NCBI GenBank assembly: GCA_903873775.1
Contig: CAIQPR010000022.1
Location: 1-39,739, forward strand
DNA from: an uncultured Actinomycetes bacterium
Lineage (GTDB): Bacteria > Actinomycetota > Acidimicrobiia > Acidimicrobiales > RAAP-2
Length of the DNA stretch: 39,739 nt
Reading direction: 5' to 3'
Each line of letters starts with the position of its first letter. The first letter of the stretch is position 1. The position numbers and the translations under genes are program-made. Below are positions 13,778 to 22,300 of the stretch, one piece after another. The notes beneath the pieces are model-generated. The model was given only the letters and a program-made list of their open reading frames with translations, made no database searches and was not told the origin of the DNA.

Positions 13778-16626
13778 GCCTGCTTCAAGTATTCGTTCAT
13801 GAGGGTCACGTCCGCTTGGTACTGGCCGAGGTTGCCTGCCTTGAGAGCCGCCTGCGCGTTGTTATACGCGGCAACTGCCTGCGCCAAGTAACTCGCCGCT
13901 GTCCCGTGACTCGGCGGCGTCGGTGTCGTGCCACCCCCACCACTGACCGTGGAACCCAGTGCGTCCTTGAGCGCGGCCGCCAGCGTGGGTTCAATGCCCA
14001 CGTTCTGATTGAAGACGGTGATGACGTACTTCAGCTGCGGCAGCGGATTGTTCGTGCTCGTCACGTACAGCGGTCGCACGTAGAGAATCGAATTCTTCAA
14101 CGGGATCATCAAGTTATTCCCGAGAATGACGTGTGAACCATGTTGGTCGAGCGGCGTGATGGTCGAACTCACGAGCTGATTCTGTTGAATCTCCGAGTCC
14201 GCCTGGGCGGGTCCGATGACCGACGTGCCTCGCGGGGTGATGTAGACGTTCAAGCGTCCGTAGTCGCTCGGGTCTGATGAAGCGATAATGAAGGCGCTGA
14301 GTCCCTGCACCGTCGACGAATTTCCCGCCGGAACGAAGGCCGCCGACAGCAGTAACTGTTGGTTGGTCTGACCCGGCAGCGCCATCACTTGATACTCAGG
14401 GTCCATGGGCGACAGACCCTGACTCACGACTTCACCTTGGCTGTTGGTGACTGTCGTGTACGCGAGGCTCTGGTTGGGCGAACCGGCGCCCGCGGTCGGT
14501 GAAATCTCCCAGCTGTCCGCGGCGTTGTAGAAGGACGATGGCGTGGTGATGTGGTAGCGGCCGAGCATGGCGGCCTGGATCGAGAACAGATCCTGGGGGT
14601 AGCGCAAGTGCGTGCGCACGGCGCTCGGCATGTCACTCATCGGCTTGAACATGCTCGGGAACGCCGCTCGGTACGCCTGGAGGATCGGATCGGAGGGGTC
14701 CGACGCGTAGAACGAGGCGGAGCCGTTGTAGGCGTCAACGACACAGATCACCGAATTGCGAACGTAGTTGTACGCCCCGGGCAGTCCGGTGTCCGCGGGC
14801 ACCGTGGCCGTGGAGGCGTCCTGGGAATACGGGTAGTTGTCAGTGGTGGTGTAGCCGTTCAGCACGTACTGCACGTGCCCGTCGGCGATGACCGCGTACG
14901 GGTGCGCGTCCCACGACAGGAACGGAGCGGCCTTCGCGGCCATGGCCGAAGGATCACGAACCCACATGACGCGGCTCTTCGACGTGATCTGATCCGAGAT
15001 GAACATGTTCAGATCGCCAAAGCGCAGTGCGAACGCGGCGCGGCGCAGCAAGCTACCGCTCTGCACGCCACCGACACCTTCGTAGTGCGACTCGACAGGA
15101 TTGCCGGCGTTGGCGCCAGAGTTGACTTGGTAGTCAAGCTCCTTCTGCTTGGTGTCGGCGACCACCCAGCCCGTCATGCCCGGGCCAAAGTAAATATTCG
15201 GCTGCGTCAACGCGGGCAGGCCGTCGCTGGAAGTGGGCGGAACATTGCCGACGGCAAAGATGGGATTGCCGGTCGAAGGATCGCTCTCGTTCGCGGGAAG
15301 AACCACCGCACCGCTGCCGTGGGTGTACTCGAGGTGATTCTTGACCCACGACGGTGTCGAGATGCCCTCAGGATTCGTGATGCGCGCACCAATCAAGACC
15401 GGCGTTTCCACGCCGTTGACCAAGTACCGGTCGACCGCCAACGACGAGAATTGGTAGTACGGGCGGATCGATTGACGTCGGTTCACCGTTTCGAGCGCGA
15501 TGGACGGATTCGGGTCCCAGAGGCGGATGTTCTTAAGCGTGGGCTCGGACTCGTGCACGAGCGCGGGAGTGATCGACGTGACCGCGGTGTAGTTGTGCGT
15601 ACTCACCGCGTCCAGACCGTACGCCTGTCGAGTGGCTTCAATATTGCGCTGGACGTAGGGCAACTCCTCCGTGCTCTGGGCGGGCGTCACCTTGAAGGTC
15701 TGCAGTGCGGCCGGGTAGATGACGCCAATGGCAATCGCCACGAACGCCCACAGACCCACAGCAATCGCCGGTAGGGACCATCCACGCATCCGAATGTTGA
15801 ACAACAAGATGACCGCCGCGGCGAGGGAGAGGAAGCACAGGATGGTCAACGCCGGAATGCGTGCGTGGACGTCGGCGTACCCGGCGCCCTCGACGTAGCC
15901 ATTCTGTGAGGTCACCAAGTCCCACTTGGCAATGACGTAGCCGACCGCTTTCAGGATGGCCAGTCCCGCCAGGATGATGCTGAGGTGGACCTTCACCGCG
16001 GGTGTTACGCGCGAGGACTCTCGCGTTGCGCGAATTCCTCCGTTCAAGTAGTGGAAGACGGCCGAGATGACGAGAATCGCCACCAGGGCCGCGAGGCACC
16101 AGTTCACGATGAAGGACAAGAAGGGCAACGTGAAGATGTAGAAACCGAGGTCCTTGTGAAACAACAGGTCTTTCTGGTGGAAGGACCGTGCATTGGCAAA
16201 GAGGAGATAGTTCTGCCACTGGCTCGTGGCGGCGATGCCCGCGACGGCGCCAAAGACGAGAGCCAGCGCCGCGTAGATCCGACCGGCGTAGGGGCGCACG
16301 ACGTCCTGAAAGCGACGAACGATCTCGTCTTCGGGTTCAAAACTGAGGTCGCGCGCGCCGAGACGGTCGGTCAAGAACAAGTTGATCCACAGAACCACAA
16401 AGAACGCGGCTCCGAAGGCCGCGGCTAATCCCACCTTGACTTCCAGCAACGTCGAAAACACGTTGGAGATGTGCAGTGACCCGAACCACAATTGGTCAGT
16501 CCAGAGAGTGGCCAGACTCCGCAGTGACAGCACCGCAACGATCACGACGGCGAGAAATGCCGCGAGGAAGAAGCGGCGACGGGGTGACGCCGGTCGTTGA
16601 ACGTTGGGATCGGTGGGACTGCGCAT
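13741..16626 (-). CDS. UPF0182 family integral membrane protein
   Basis: A 961-residue protein of the UPF0182 family (Rv0064/Rv3193c type), near full family length. Residues about 18-330 hold seven hydrophobic membrane segments, with family motifs WTDQLWFGSLHISNVF and NLFLTDRL after the first two. The remaining 630 or so residues are a large soluble, probably extracytoplasmic domain. This has the conserved NIRLWDPNPS, SSLAVDRYLV, HLEYTHGSGAV and WVRDPSAMAAKAAPFLSWD blocks and ends in a short Gly/Thr/Pro linker plus a C-terminal helix. The ATG is 23 nt after the DivIVA-like gene's stop, with TAGGCT 6 nt upstream giving it its own leaderless promoter. Function is unknown across the family; envelope location is likely. 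Confidence 0.93.
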   Translation of the reverse strand: MRSPTDPNVQRPASPRRRFFLAAFLAVVIVAVLSLRSLATLWTDQLWFGSLHISNVFSTLLEVKVGLAAAFGAAFFVVLWINLFLTDRLGARDLSFEPEDEIVRRFQDVVRPYAGRIYAALALVFGAVAGIAATSQWQNYLLFANARSFHQKDLLFHKDLGFYIFTLPFLSFIVNWCLAALVAILVISAVFHYLNGGIRATRESSRVTPAVKVHLSIILAGLAILKAVGYVIAKWDLVTSQNGYVEGAGYADVHARIPALTILCFLSLAAAVILLFNIRMRGWSLPAIAVGLWAFVAIAIGVIYPAALQTFKVTPAQSTEELPYVQRNIEATRQAYGLDAVSTHNYTAVTSITPALVHESEPTLKNIRLWDPNPSIALETVNRRQSIRPYYQFSSLAVDRYLVNGVETPVLIGARITNPEGISTPSWVKNHLEYTHGSGAVVLPANESDPSTGNPIFAVGNVPPTSSDGLPALTQPNIYFGPGMTGWVVADTKQKELDYQVNSGANAGNPVESHYEGVGGVQSGSLLRRAAFALRFGDLNMFISDQITSKSRVMWVRDPSAMAAKAAPFLSWDAHPYAVIADGHVQYVLNGYTTTDNYPYSQDASTATVPADTGLPGAYNYVRNSVICVVDAYNGSASFYASDPSDPILQAYRAAFPSMFKPMSDMPSAVRTHLRYPQDLFSIQAAMLGRYHITTPSSFYNAADSWEISPTAGAGSPNQSLAYTTVTNSQGEVVSQGLSPMDPEYQVMALPGQTNQQLLLSAAFVPAGNSSTVQGLSAFIIASSDPSDYGRLNVYITPRGTSVIGPAQADSEIQQNQLVSSTITPLDQHGSHVILGNNLMIPLKNSILYVRPLYVTSTNNPLPQLKYVITVFNQNVGIEPTLAAALKDALGSTVSGGGGTTPTPPSHGTAASYLAQAVAAYNNAQAALKAGNLGQYQADVTLMNEYLKQAQSALASNKNVG

Positions 16627-16632
16627 GAACGC

Positions 16633-16638
16633 AGCCTA
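16633..16638 (-). promoter_or_regulatory. -10 box TAGGCT of the UPF0182 gene
   Basis: TAGGCT ends 6 nt before ATG 16626, inside the 23-nt gap after the upstream gene. It could uncouple the UPF0182 gene from the operon. Confidence 0.4.
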
Positions 16639-16649
16639 GGTCCGCCTGT

Positions 16650-18344
16650 TCAGGCAGGAACGATGGTGCAGGCGCATCCCGCGTGCAGCGGAGGATACGG
16701 CTGCCCACTCGGAAAACTGGTTCCTGCCGGTCGTTCCCCGGCCGACGCGTCGAGCGCGCACGCGTCGCACGGCGCATCTCCCGGCGTGGCCAGAAAGCGA
16801 ATGGCCCGGCCGGCTTGCGCCGCCACGACACCCGCGTGGAAGGCCCGGCGCGCAACGTCGGTGCACAACCGTTCAACGCGAGCACCGCGCCACTCCTTGT
16901 AGGCGGCGTTCGCGCGGTCGACGCCTTCTCCATTACCGTCCGCCTGAATTCGCTTTCGCAGGGCGAGGACGATCGTGACCGCGAGGTCGGCCGCGCATTC
17001 GTCAATGGGGGCGAAGTCGGTCATCGACGCGGGCGACCCCGTCTCTTCGGCGACGAACTGCACTCCCGCGAGAGCGGCGTCGCGCAGGACGTCGTGGGCG
17101 GCGTCCGCGTAGCGGCGACGTTGCGCGAATTCATCTTCCATCTCGTCAGATATCACGCCAGAGACGTGGCGCAACTTCTCGAGCATCACGTTTTGGTCGT
17201 CCTGGAGCGCACGCTTTACTTTGCGCGTCAGGAGCGCGAGCGACGTGTCGAGGGCCGCGTCGCGGCGAGCGAAGAGTTCCTCGGCGGGTGTCGACGGCAT
17301 TGCGGGCGCTGCGGGTGCGCGCTTCGGCGCCGGCGCGGCTGCTCCTCGTTCTTCCAAGGTGGCCTTGCGCAATCGGGCGAAGATCTCTTCGACGACGTCG
17401 GGGTCCCCTTCGGGGCGTGCGTCCTCGGTCGATGGCACGTTCTCTGCGGTGCCACGGGGCCGACGAGTGTCGGTGGCGTCCCCCACGATGGGAACGACAG
17501 CGGTCAGGTCGGGGGCTTCGAGCACCACGGGTTCGACGGGCGGCACCTCGCGCAGCGGCACGTTCGCGAGAATCTCCTCTTCACTCGGATCAGGTTCGGG
17601 CGCTCGGTGGCGCAGCGCCTCAATCGCGGCGGCACGGGCCCCCTCGTCGGAGCTCATCAGGCCGCTGAGCACTCCTTCGACGGACTCACGAACGCTCGTG
17701 ATCGACACGTGCAATGAATCTCGCGCGGCGCGCATCTGTTCGATCTGCAGCATCAATGACTTGCGCTTCACGGCCAGATCGTTCAGGACGGCCTTGCGGG
17801 CTTCTTGCGACTGGGACACGATGGCGCGACCTTGTTCACGAGCGCGCTCCACGAGAGCTTCACCGTTGACCTTGGCCGACTCCACGAGACGCTGGGCCGC
17901 GGCGCGCGCTTCGCCGTCCAGGTGCGTCGCGGTGGCTTCGGCGTCCGACACGATTGCGGCGGCTCGTTCTTGGGCCTCTACGACGAAGGCGGCAGCTCGT
18001 TCTTGGGCTTGGGCGAAAATGGCCGTGGCCCGCTCCTGGGCTTCAGCCGTGACGCGTCCCGCCTCTTCGTGGGCGGAACGGAGGATGGCGGCGCTCTGCG
18101 CCCCGAGGGCCGCGGCCAGCGTGGCCTCGTCGAGCACCGGGTTCGCGGCGCGACGCTGGGCTTCTGCGAGTTGCTGCTGGAGTTCCTGAACCCGCGTCTC
18201 GAAAAGGTGCATTTCGCGCGCGACGCCCTCGAGATACGAACGAACCTCGCTCGGGTCATAGCCCTTGCGAACGGTGCCGAAATTAGTGCGGGCGATCTCT
18301 TGCGACGAGTGTCGGGTAGTCGAGATATTTCGGCGTTCGTCCAT
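16650..18344 (-). CDS. DivIVA-domain coiled-coil protein with a C-terminal phage Mu F-like cysteine motif
   Basis: A 564-residue protein. Residues about 12-60 are a DivIVA-like domain (TNFGTVRKGYDPSEVRSYLEGV). Then comes a long Ala/Glu/Gln coiled coil to about 230 with near 11-residue repeats (TAEAQERATAIF, AQAQERAAAFV, EAQERAAAIV), followed by an acidic, Pro-rich linker to about 370 and a helical C-terminal domain. The last 39 residues hold C526-x2-C529, PPLH554, GC557-AC559-T, closely resembling the Cys/His tail of the phage Mu F/SPP1 gp7 minor-head family. ATG 18344 is preferred because a TAGTCT box lies 7 nt upstream and the DivIVA region begins just after. DivIVA proteins recruit partners at poles and septa; the role of the tail is unknown. 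Confidence 0.8.
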   Translation of the reverse strand: MDERRNISTTRHSSQEIARTNFGTVRKGYDPSEVRSYLEGVAREMHLFETRVQELQQQLAEAQRRAANPVLDEATLAAALGAQSAAILRSAHEEAGRVTAEAQERATAIFAQAQERAAAFVVEAQERAAAIVSDAEATATHLDGEARAAAQRLVESAKVNGEALVERAREQGRAIVSQSQEARKAVLNDLAVKRKSLMLQIEQMRAARDSLHVSITSVRESVEGVLSGLMSSDEGARAAAIEALRHRAPEPDPSEEEILANVPLREVPPVEPVVLEAPDLTAVVPIVGDATDTRRPRGTAENVPSTEDARPEGDPDVVEEIFARLRKATLEERGAAAPAPKRAPAAPAMPSTPAEELFARRDAALDTSLALLTRKVKRALQDDQNVMLEKLRHVSGVISDEMEDEFAQRRRYADAAHDVLRDAALAGVQFVAEETGSPASMTDFAPIDECAADLAVTIVLALRKRIQADGNGEGVDRANAAYKEWRGARVERLCTDVARRAFHAGVVAAQAGRAIRFLATPGDAPCDACALDASAGERPAGTSFPSGQPYPPLHAGCACTIVPA

Positions 18345-18351
18345 CGGATAA

Positions 18352-18357
18352 AGACTA
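18352..18357 (-). promoter_or_regulatory. -10 box TAGTCT of the DivIVA-like gene
   Basis: TAGTCT ends 7 nt before ATG 18344 within the 22-nt gap after the protease gene. No ribosome site is present, which favours leaderless initiation. Confidence 0.4.
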
Positions 18358-18366
18358 GGACGTGGA

Positions 18367-19452
18367 CTAAAGCGGATACGGCTTCGTGAGCGGAATTGGT
18401 TCAGAACCTCCCAGGTCACGAAGATCCTTCAGCGCTTGAGCCAGCGTCGTGACACCCTCGACGTGCAGCGACGGCTTCGCGGCCGCACGCGCGGTCGACA
18501 CTTCAACGGCCGGCACGATAAACACCGTGGCGCCGGCATTCTCGACGGCGATCGTCTTCTCGGCCACACCACCCACGTCACCAACGGTGCCGTCCGGAGA
18601 AATAGTGCCCGTCGCGGCAATAACGCGACCACCAGTGAGGCCGCCGGCGCTCAACTGATCAATCAGCGTGAGCGTCATCGCGAGGCCCGCGGAGGGACCG
18701 CCAATGTCGGGGGTCGAAATGGAGATATCTCCCGGCGTTGTAAAGGAGACCGCATCCTCGAGACCCACGCCAACCACCGACGTGGGCGGCCCGGACACGC
18801 CCGGGCACCCGGTGACGGCATCGCTCGACGCCGGCGCCACCGTCGTGACCGCCACCGGCTTCGCGGCGGCGTAGGTGATGTCACCCGATGGCGAGATCTT
18901 CGCTTTTTCCAACGTGAGAGACACCGTGGTTCCCACGGGATGGTGCTTCATCGCGGCGAAGACGTCGCACGACGACGTGACGGGAGCTCCCGCAACAGCC
19001 ACAATGCGGTCACCGACCGAAATGCCGGCCGTCGCGGCGGGCGAGGGCACTTGGACCGCGTAGACCGTGGCGCCCACGTCGTGCTGGGGAATGGTCCAGC
19101 CCAACGATCGCAGTGCGGCGACCTTGGCGTCCTCCTTCGAGTTCTCCATGTCGACGTACCCTTGCGCCACCAATTGACTCGTCGGCACGCCGGGGACGGT
19201 CAAGTCGTTGCCCGAAATGATTTGGGTGTGCGATTGAAAATGCGCCCAGATGTAACTCCACGCCGTCAACTGCGACAGGTACACGTCGGTGAGCATGATC
19301 TTCTCGTGGTGCGCGTCCTTCTCTAATCCGTGGATGGTGACGAGGGGCGCGACGGGTTGAGCGGATCCGGGCGTAATCGCGAACTCATTGATCTGCCAGT
19401 GGGGAAGGATGCCGACCACGACGATGATCACGAGGCTGACGGCGATGCCCAT
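18367..19452 (-). CDS. Membrane-anchored PDZ / Lon-type (S16) serine protease, YlbL family
   Basis: A 361-residue protein. It has an N-terminal membrane helix (residues 2-16, GIAVSLVIIVVVGIL), then the family stretch TPGSAQPVAPLVTIHG, a PDZ domain (about 130-180, PAATAGISVGDRIVAVAG) and a C-terminal Lon proteolytic domain. The Ser-Lys dyad is intact: Ser254 in GGPSAGLAMTL and Lys299 in VGGVAEKTIAVENAGA, 45 residues apart as in Lon. The active site is extracytoplasmic. The start is uncertain: ATG 19452 leaves few positive charges before the helix, while the frame stays open with SRRTRAF upstream to GTG 19545 and 19575, overlapping the divergent HEAT gene. The DivIVA-like gene follows after 22 nt. 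Role inferred: envelope protein quality control or regulated cleavage. Confidence 0.88.
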   Translation of the reverse strand: MGIAVSLVIIVVVGILPHWQINEFAITPGSAQPVAPLVTIHGLEKDAHHEKIMLTDVYLSQLTAWSYIWAHFQSHTQIISGNDLTVPGVPTSQLVAQGYVDMENSKEDAKVAALRSLGWTIPQHDVGATVYAVQVPSPAATAGISVGDRIVAVAGAPVTSSCDVFAAMKHHPVGTTVSLTLEKAKISPSGDITYAAAKPVAVTTVAPASSDAVTGCPGVSGPPTSVVGVGLEDAVSFTTPGDISISTPDIGGPSAGLAMTLTLIDQLSAGGLTGGRVIAATGTISPDGTVGDVGGVAEKTIAVENAGATVFIVPAVEVSTARAAAKPSLHVEGVTTLAQALKDLRDLGGSEPIPLTKPYPL

Positions 19453-19491
19453 GAACGCACGAGTGCGACGTGAAACTGGTGAGATGGGAGA

Positions 19492-20118
19492 ATGGACCGA
19501 GATGAGCCCACGATACCCGAGGCCCTTCGGCGCGATCTCCTCCACGCGCGTCACGTCGCGAGCGACAGCGCGCACGACGTCGTCGTCTCCGCTCTGGCGT
19601 CACCTCACGATCACGTGCGCGTCCTGGCCTTGCGCGCGGGGGCGGCGCACGACTGGCTGTACGCACCGGACTGGGAACGGGCGACGAGCGACGCCAGCGC
19701 GCAGGTCCGGCGAGAGGTTGCCCTCCTGCTCGCTCGTCATCGTGACGTTCTTCGTGGCGACGAACGCCTCCTCACCCTGCTCGGCGACGAAGACCCCCTG
19801 GTGGTGGACGCGGCGGCGTTCGCCCTCGGCGAGTGGGAGTCCGCGAGCGCCGTCGACCAACTGATCGCCGTGGCGACCTCGCACGATGACGCCCGATGCC
19901 GGGAAAGCGCCGTGGCGGCACTCGGGGCCATTGGCGATCCCCGCAGTGCGGAGACGGTGATAGCGGCGTTGAACGACAAACCACCCGTGCGACGACGTGC
20001 CGTTGTCGCCCTCACCAATTTCGAGGGCCCCGAGATCGACGCCGCACTCGACGCGGCCCGTGAGGATCGCGACTGGCAGGTGCGCGCCGCGATTGATCAA
20101 CTCGACCGGGACGATTAA
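19492..20118 (+). CDS. HEAT-repeat protein
   Basis: A 208-residue soluble protein made of alpha-helical HEAT repeats of about 30 residues. The clearest are DEDPLVVDAAAFALGEWESASAVDQL, HDDARCRESAVAALGAIGDPRSAETV and KPPVRRRAVVALTNFEGPEIDAAL. Such scaffolds mediate protein-protein contacts; no enzymatic motif is present. It is divergent from the PDZ/Lon protease gene. Its stop TAA overlaps the stop of the MreB-like gene on the opposite strand (shared TTAA). A TGAGAT box 6 nt before the ATG may be a weak leaderless promoter, and GGTGAG at 19479-19484 could be a ribosome site. Confidence 0.82.
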   Translation: MDRDEPTIPEALRRDLLHARHVASDSAHDVVVSALASPHDHVRVLALRAGAAHDWLYAPDWERATSDASAQVRREVALLLARHRDVLRGDERLLTLLGDEDPLVVDAAAFALGEWESASAVDQLIAVATSHDDARCRESAVAALGAIGDPRSAETVIAALNDKPPVRRRAVVALTNFEGPEIDAALDAAREDRDWQVRAAIDQLDRDD

Positions 20119-21119
20119 CGATCGGCGTCGCGGAAGAGCGCGTGCAGCGAAGACATCTCACTCAAGCACCGCACCAATCCCCTAATGACGACGAGTTCCG
20201 GTTCCGCGGCGAGGTGCACGTCGACGCCGGTTTCCCTCGAGAGCAACTCGGGCAAATCACGCAGTCGCGCGTGGCCTCCCACCAACGTGAGGCCCTGCGT
20301 CAAGACGTCCTGGGCCAAGTCCGGCGGCGCGTCACTGAGCGCGTCCTGGACCATCTTGACGGTGGCGCCCACGAGATCGGCGACGGCCGTGTTCACTTCG
20401 TTGGCCGTTGTCTCGACCGACACCGGCACACCTCGATCGACCGTGCGGGCGGGAATTACCTGCAACTCGCCCGCGGTGCTTCGCAGGGCCGACGCCAAAT
20501 CCTTCTTGAGCGACTCGACCACGTAGGGAGCGACGACCACGTTGTAGCGCTGGCGCAACATGGTGGCGATGGCGGCATCGAAATCCGCGCCGCCGCTGCG
20601 AAGAGATCGCCCGGTCACGATGCCGCCCAAGGAAATCACCGCGGCCTCGGAACTTCCAGATCCCAACGTCACCACGGCCGACGCCACCGGATCGTGTACC
20701 GGTAGTCCGAGCCCGATGGCTGCCGCCATGGGTGCTTCGACGAGCGACGCCTCCACGGCGCCCGCCTGCAGAGCGGCCTGACGCAAGGCTCGACGCTCGA
20801 TGGCGGTCGTGAACGCGGGGACCCCCATGACGACTCGCACACGCGAGACCCGCGAGAACCCCGCGCGATCGAAGAAGGAGCGAAAGAGGCGAGCGGCGAC
20901 GTCAAAATCCACGGTCGCGCCCTTTGCCAGCGGACGGAACGCCACGACGTGTTGCGGGCTTCGCACCACCGCCGCAGCGGCTTCGTGTCCGACTTCGACG
21001 ACATCGCCGTTCGAGGTGTTGATGGCCACGACGGTGGGTTCGGCGAAGAGGATCCCGCGTTCCAATGTGGCGAGCCGGGTGTACGACGTGCCGATGTCGA
21101 GAGCTACGTCGGTTGCCAC
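20115..21119 (-). CDS. mreB: MreB-like bacterial actin
   Basis: An actin-fold ATPase of 334 residues. MreB-family blocks in order are the phosphate-1 loop DIGTSYTRL, EPTVVAIN, VAFRPLAKGATVDFD, phosphate-2 LGSGSSEAAVISLGG with GGADFD, and the adenosine motif LVGGHARLRDLPELL ending in EPELVVIRGL. MreB filaments guide lateral wall synthesis. This copy is more divergent than standard MreB, and mreC, mreD and rodA are not adjacent. The start is either GTG 21119 (8 nt after a TAGCAT box) or TTG 21128 in the same frame; the box makes GTG more likely. The upstream gene begins with a mirror-image start region. A specialised paralogue is possible. Confidence 0.8.
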   Translation of the reverse strand: MATDVALDIGTSYTRLATLERGILFAEPTVVAINTSNGDVVEVGHEAAAAVVRSPQHVVAFRPLAKGATVDFDVAARLFRSFFDRAGFSRVSRVRVVMGVPAFTTAIERRALRQAALQAGAVEASLVEAPMAAAIGLGLPVHDPVASAVVTLGSGSSEAAVISLGGIVTGRSLRSGGADFDAAIATMLRQRYNVVVAPYVVESLKKDLASALRSTAGELQVIPARTVDRGVPVSVETTANEVNTAVADLVGATVKMVQDALSDAPPDLAQDVLTQGLTLVGGHARLRDLPELLSRETGVDVHLAAEPELVVIRGLVRCLSEMSSLHALFRDADR

Positions 21120-21182
21120 GGTGCTCAATGCTAGGGCGACACACCCCGGGGTCCGAATCGCCTCTAGCCTTGACCACCGTGG
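21116..21182. repeat. Mirror-image start regions of two divergent genes
   Basis: A 19-bp inverted repeat (CTAGCATTGAGCACCGTGG at 21116-21134 on the minus strand and CTAGCCTTGACCACCGTGG at 21164-21182) matches at 17 of 19 positions, with a 29-nt centre. Each arm contains a TAGC-A/C-T box, an in-frame TTG and a GTG start 8 nt after the box. Confidence 0.6.
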
Positions 21183-22291
21183 AGAACGGCGCCGAAGATC
21201 CCTCGCCGTCCGCCCCGAAATCCCGGTGGAAGTTCTGGTCGCGTCGACCCTCGGGCCCGCCGGCCGCCGAAGGTCGCTCCTGGATTCATCCGAGCGAACT
21301 ACCGAATTTCGATCGCATTCCCACCTACGACACCTCGCGGCCGCGACGGCGTCATCCTCGTCTGACCCTGGCCCTCGGCGTGTGCGCCCTCGCGGCCGGC
21401 GCCGTGGCGCTCATCCTGCACTCCTCCGCACCTCCCACCACGGCGGCCCTCGGAACCAACGTCGCCACCTCCATTTCACAAATCCCCTCCTACGCACAGA
21501 ACGCGGCCCGGTCGACAATCGAGATCGTGGCCGACGACGAGGGGCACATCACCACGACGAGCGCGCTCGTCATTGCCCCCGGCAACCTCGCGATCACGAC
21601 CGATCCGTTGGCGCCCGCGTCGTCGATGACCGGATCGTCACAAAGTGACCTGCGCTTTCCGGTGACCCTCGTCACCACCGACCGGGCACTCGGTTTTTCC
21701 ATCGTGCGACTGGGATCCACCCTGCCTGCGGCGCCCACCAATGTCCTCCCCGCCTCGGCCGCCGTCTTGGCGCTCTCGCCGGTGTTCGGCGAGCACCGGC
21801 GCAGCCCGGCCATTGAATGGGCGGACACCACGCTCGGCGACCCGGTCGAGGAAGTCGTCAACGGCGTGGTGAGTTATCAAGCGACGCCCAGTGCGAACAA
21901 CCTCCACGGTTTCGCCGACACCATTGCGGTCGATAACGAGGGCGACGTCGTCGCCGTGCTGTCCGCCAACAATGAGTGGTACTCCGCGCAGTACATCACC
22001 GACGTCGCCCAAGCCGTCACGGCGAATGGTGGGTGCCACGGCCAACTGGGCATCCTCGGGACCAACGCCCAGGGCGGCGGCGTGCTCGTGTCGTCGGTGA
22101 CCGCCCAGGCGCGCGCGGCGGGACTGCATCCCGGCGACATTGTGACTACCTACAACGGGGCTTATGTGGACAGCCTCGACACTCTCCTGTCCATCCTCTA
22201 CGCCGCGCGGGACCACGCGAGCGTGACCATCGGCCTTTTGCGGCACGGCGTCTCGCTGTCCACTCACACGTTTCTTACGTGCCAGCCATAA
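21179..22291 (+). CDS. Membrane-anchored HtrA-like pseudoprotease with PDZ domain
   Basis: A 370-residue protein. A cytoplasmic N-terminal 60 or so residues contain the short motif RSWIHPSELPNFD. A membrane helix follows (LTLALGVCALAAGAVALIL), then a trypsin-like beta domain and a C-terminal PDZ domain (QGGGVLVSSVTAQARAAGLHPGDIVTTYNG). The protease domain appears inactive. The strand that carries the catalytic His in HtrA (TNAHVV) reads LAITTDPLAP, and no GNSGGP-like serine motif is present; the matching place reads NNLHGFADTIAV. It is divergent from the MreB-like gene and 9 nt before the DUF2342 gene. Inferred role: envelope scaffold or substrate binder. The start is GTG 21179, or TTG 21170 in frame. 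Confidence 0.8.
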   Translation: MENGAEDPSPSAPKSRWKFWSRRPSGPPAAEGRSWIHPSELPNFDRIPTYDTSRPRRRHPRLTLALGVCALAAGAVALILHSSAPPTTAALGTNVATSISQIPSYAQNAARSTIEIVADDEGHITTTSALVIAPGNLAITTDPLAPASSMTGSSQSDLRFPVTLVTTDRALGFSIVRLGSTLPAAPTNVLPASAAVLALSPVFGEHRRSPAIEWADTTLGDPVEEVVNGVVSYQATPSANNLHGFADTIAVDNEGDVVAVLSANNEWYSAQYITDVAQAVTANGGCHGQLGILGTNAQGGGVLVSSVTAQARAAGLHPGDIVTTYNGAYVDSLDTLLSILYAARDHASVTIGLLRHGVSLSTHTFLTCQP

Positions 22292-22294
22292 GTT
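22289..22294 (+). promoter_or_regulatory. -10 box TAAGTT of the DUF2342 gene
   Basis: TAAGTT overlaps the stop codon of the upstream gene and ends 6 nt before ATG 22301. It would give the second gene its own leaderless transcript. Confidence 0.4.
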
Positions 22295-22300
22295 GTAGTC

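Noticed and set aside
14551..15774. Long plus-strand frame inside the UPF0182 gene
   Set aside because: Arg/Val/His-rich antisense translation of a well-conserved family protein; no start signal or domain.
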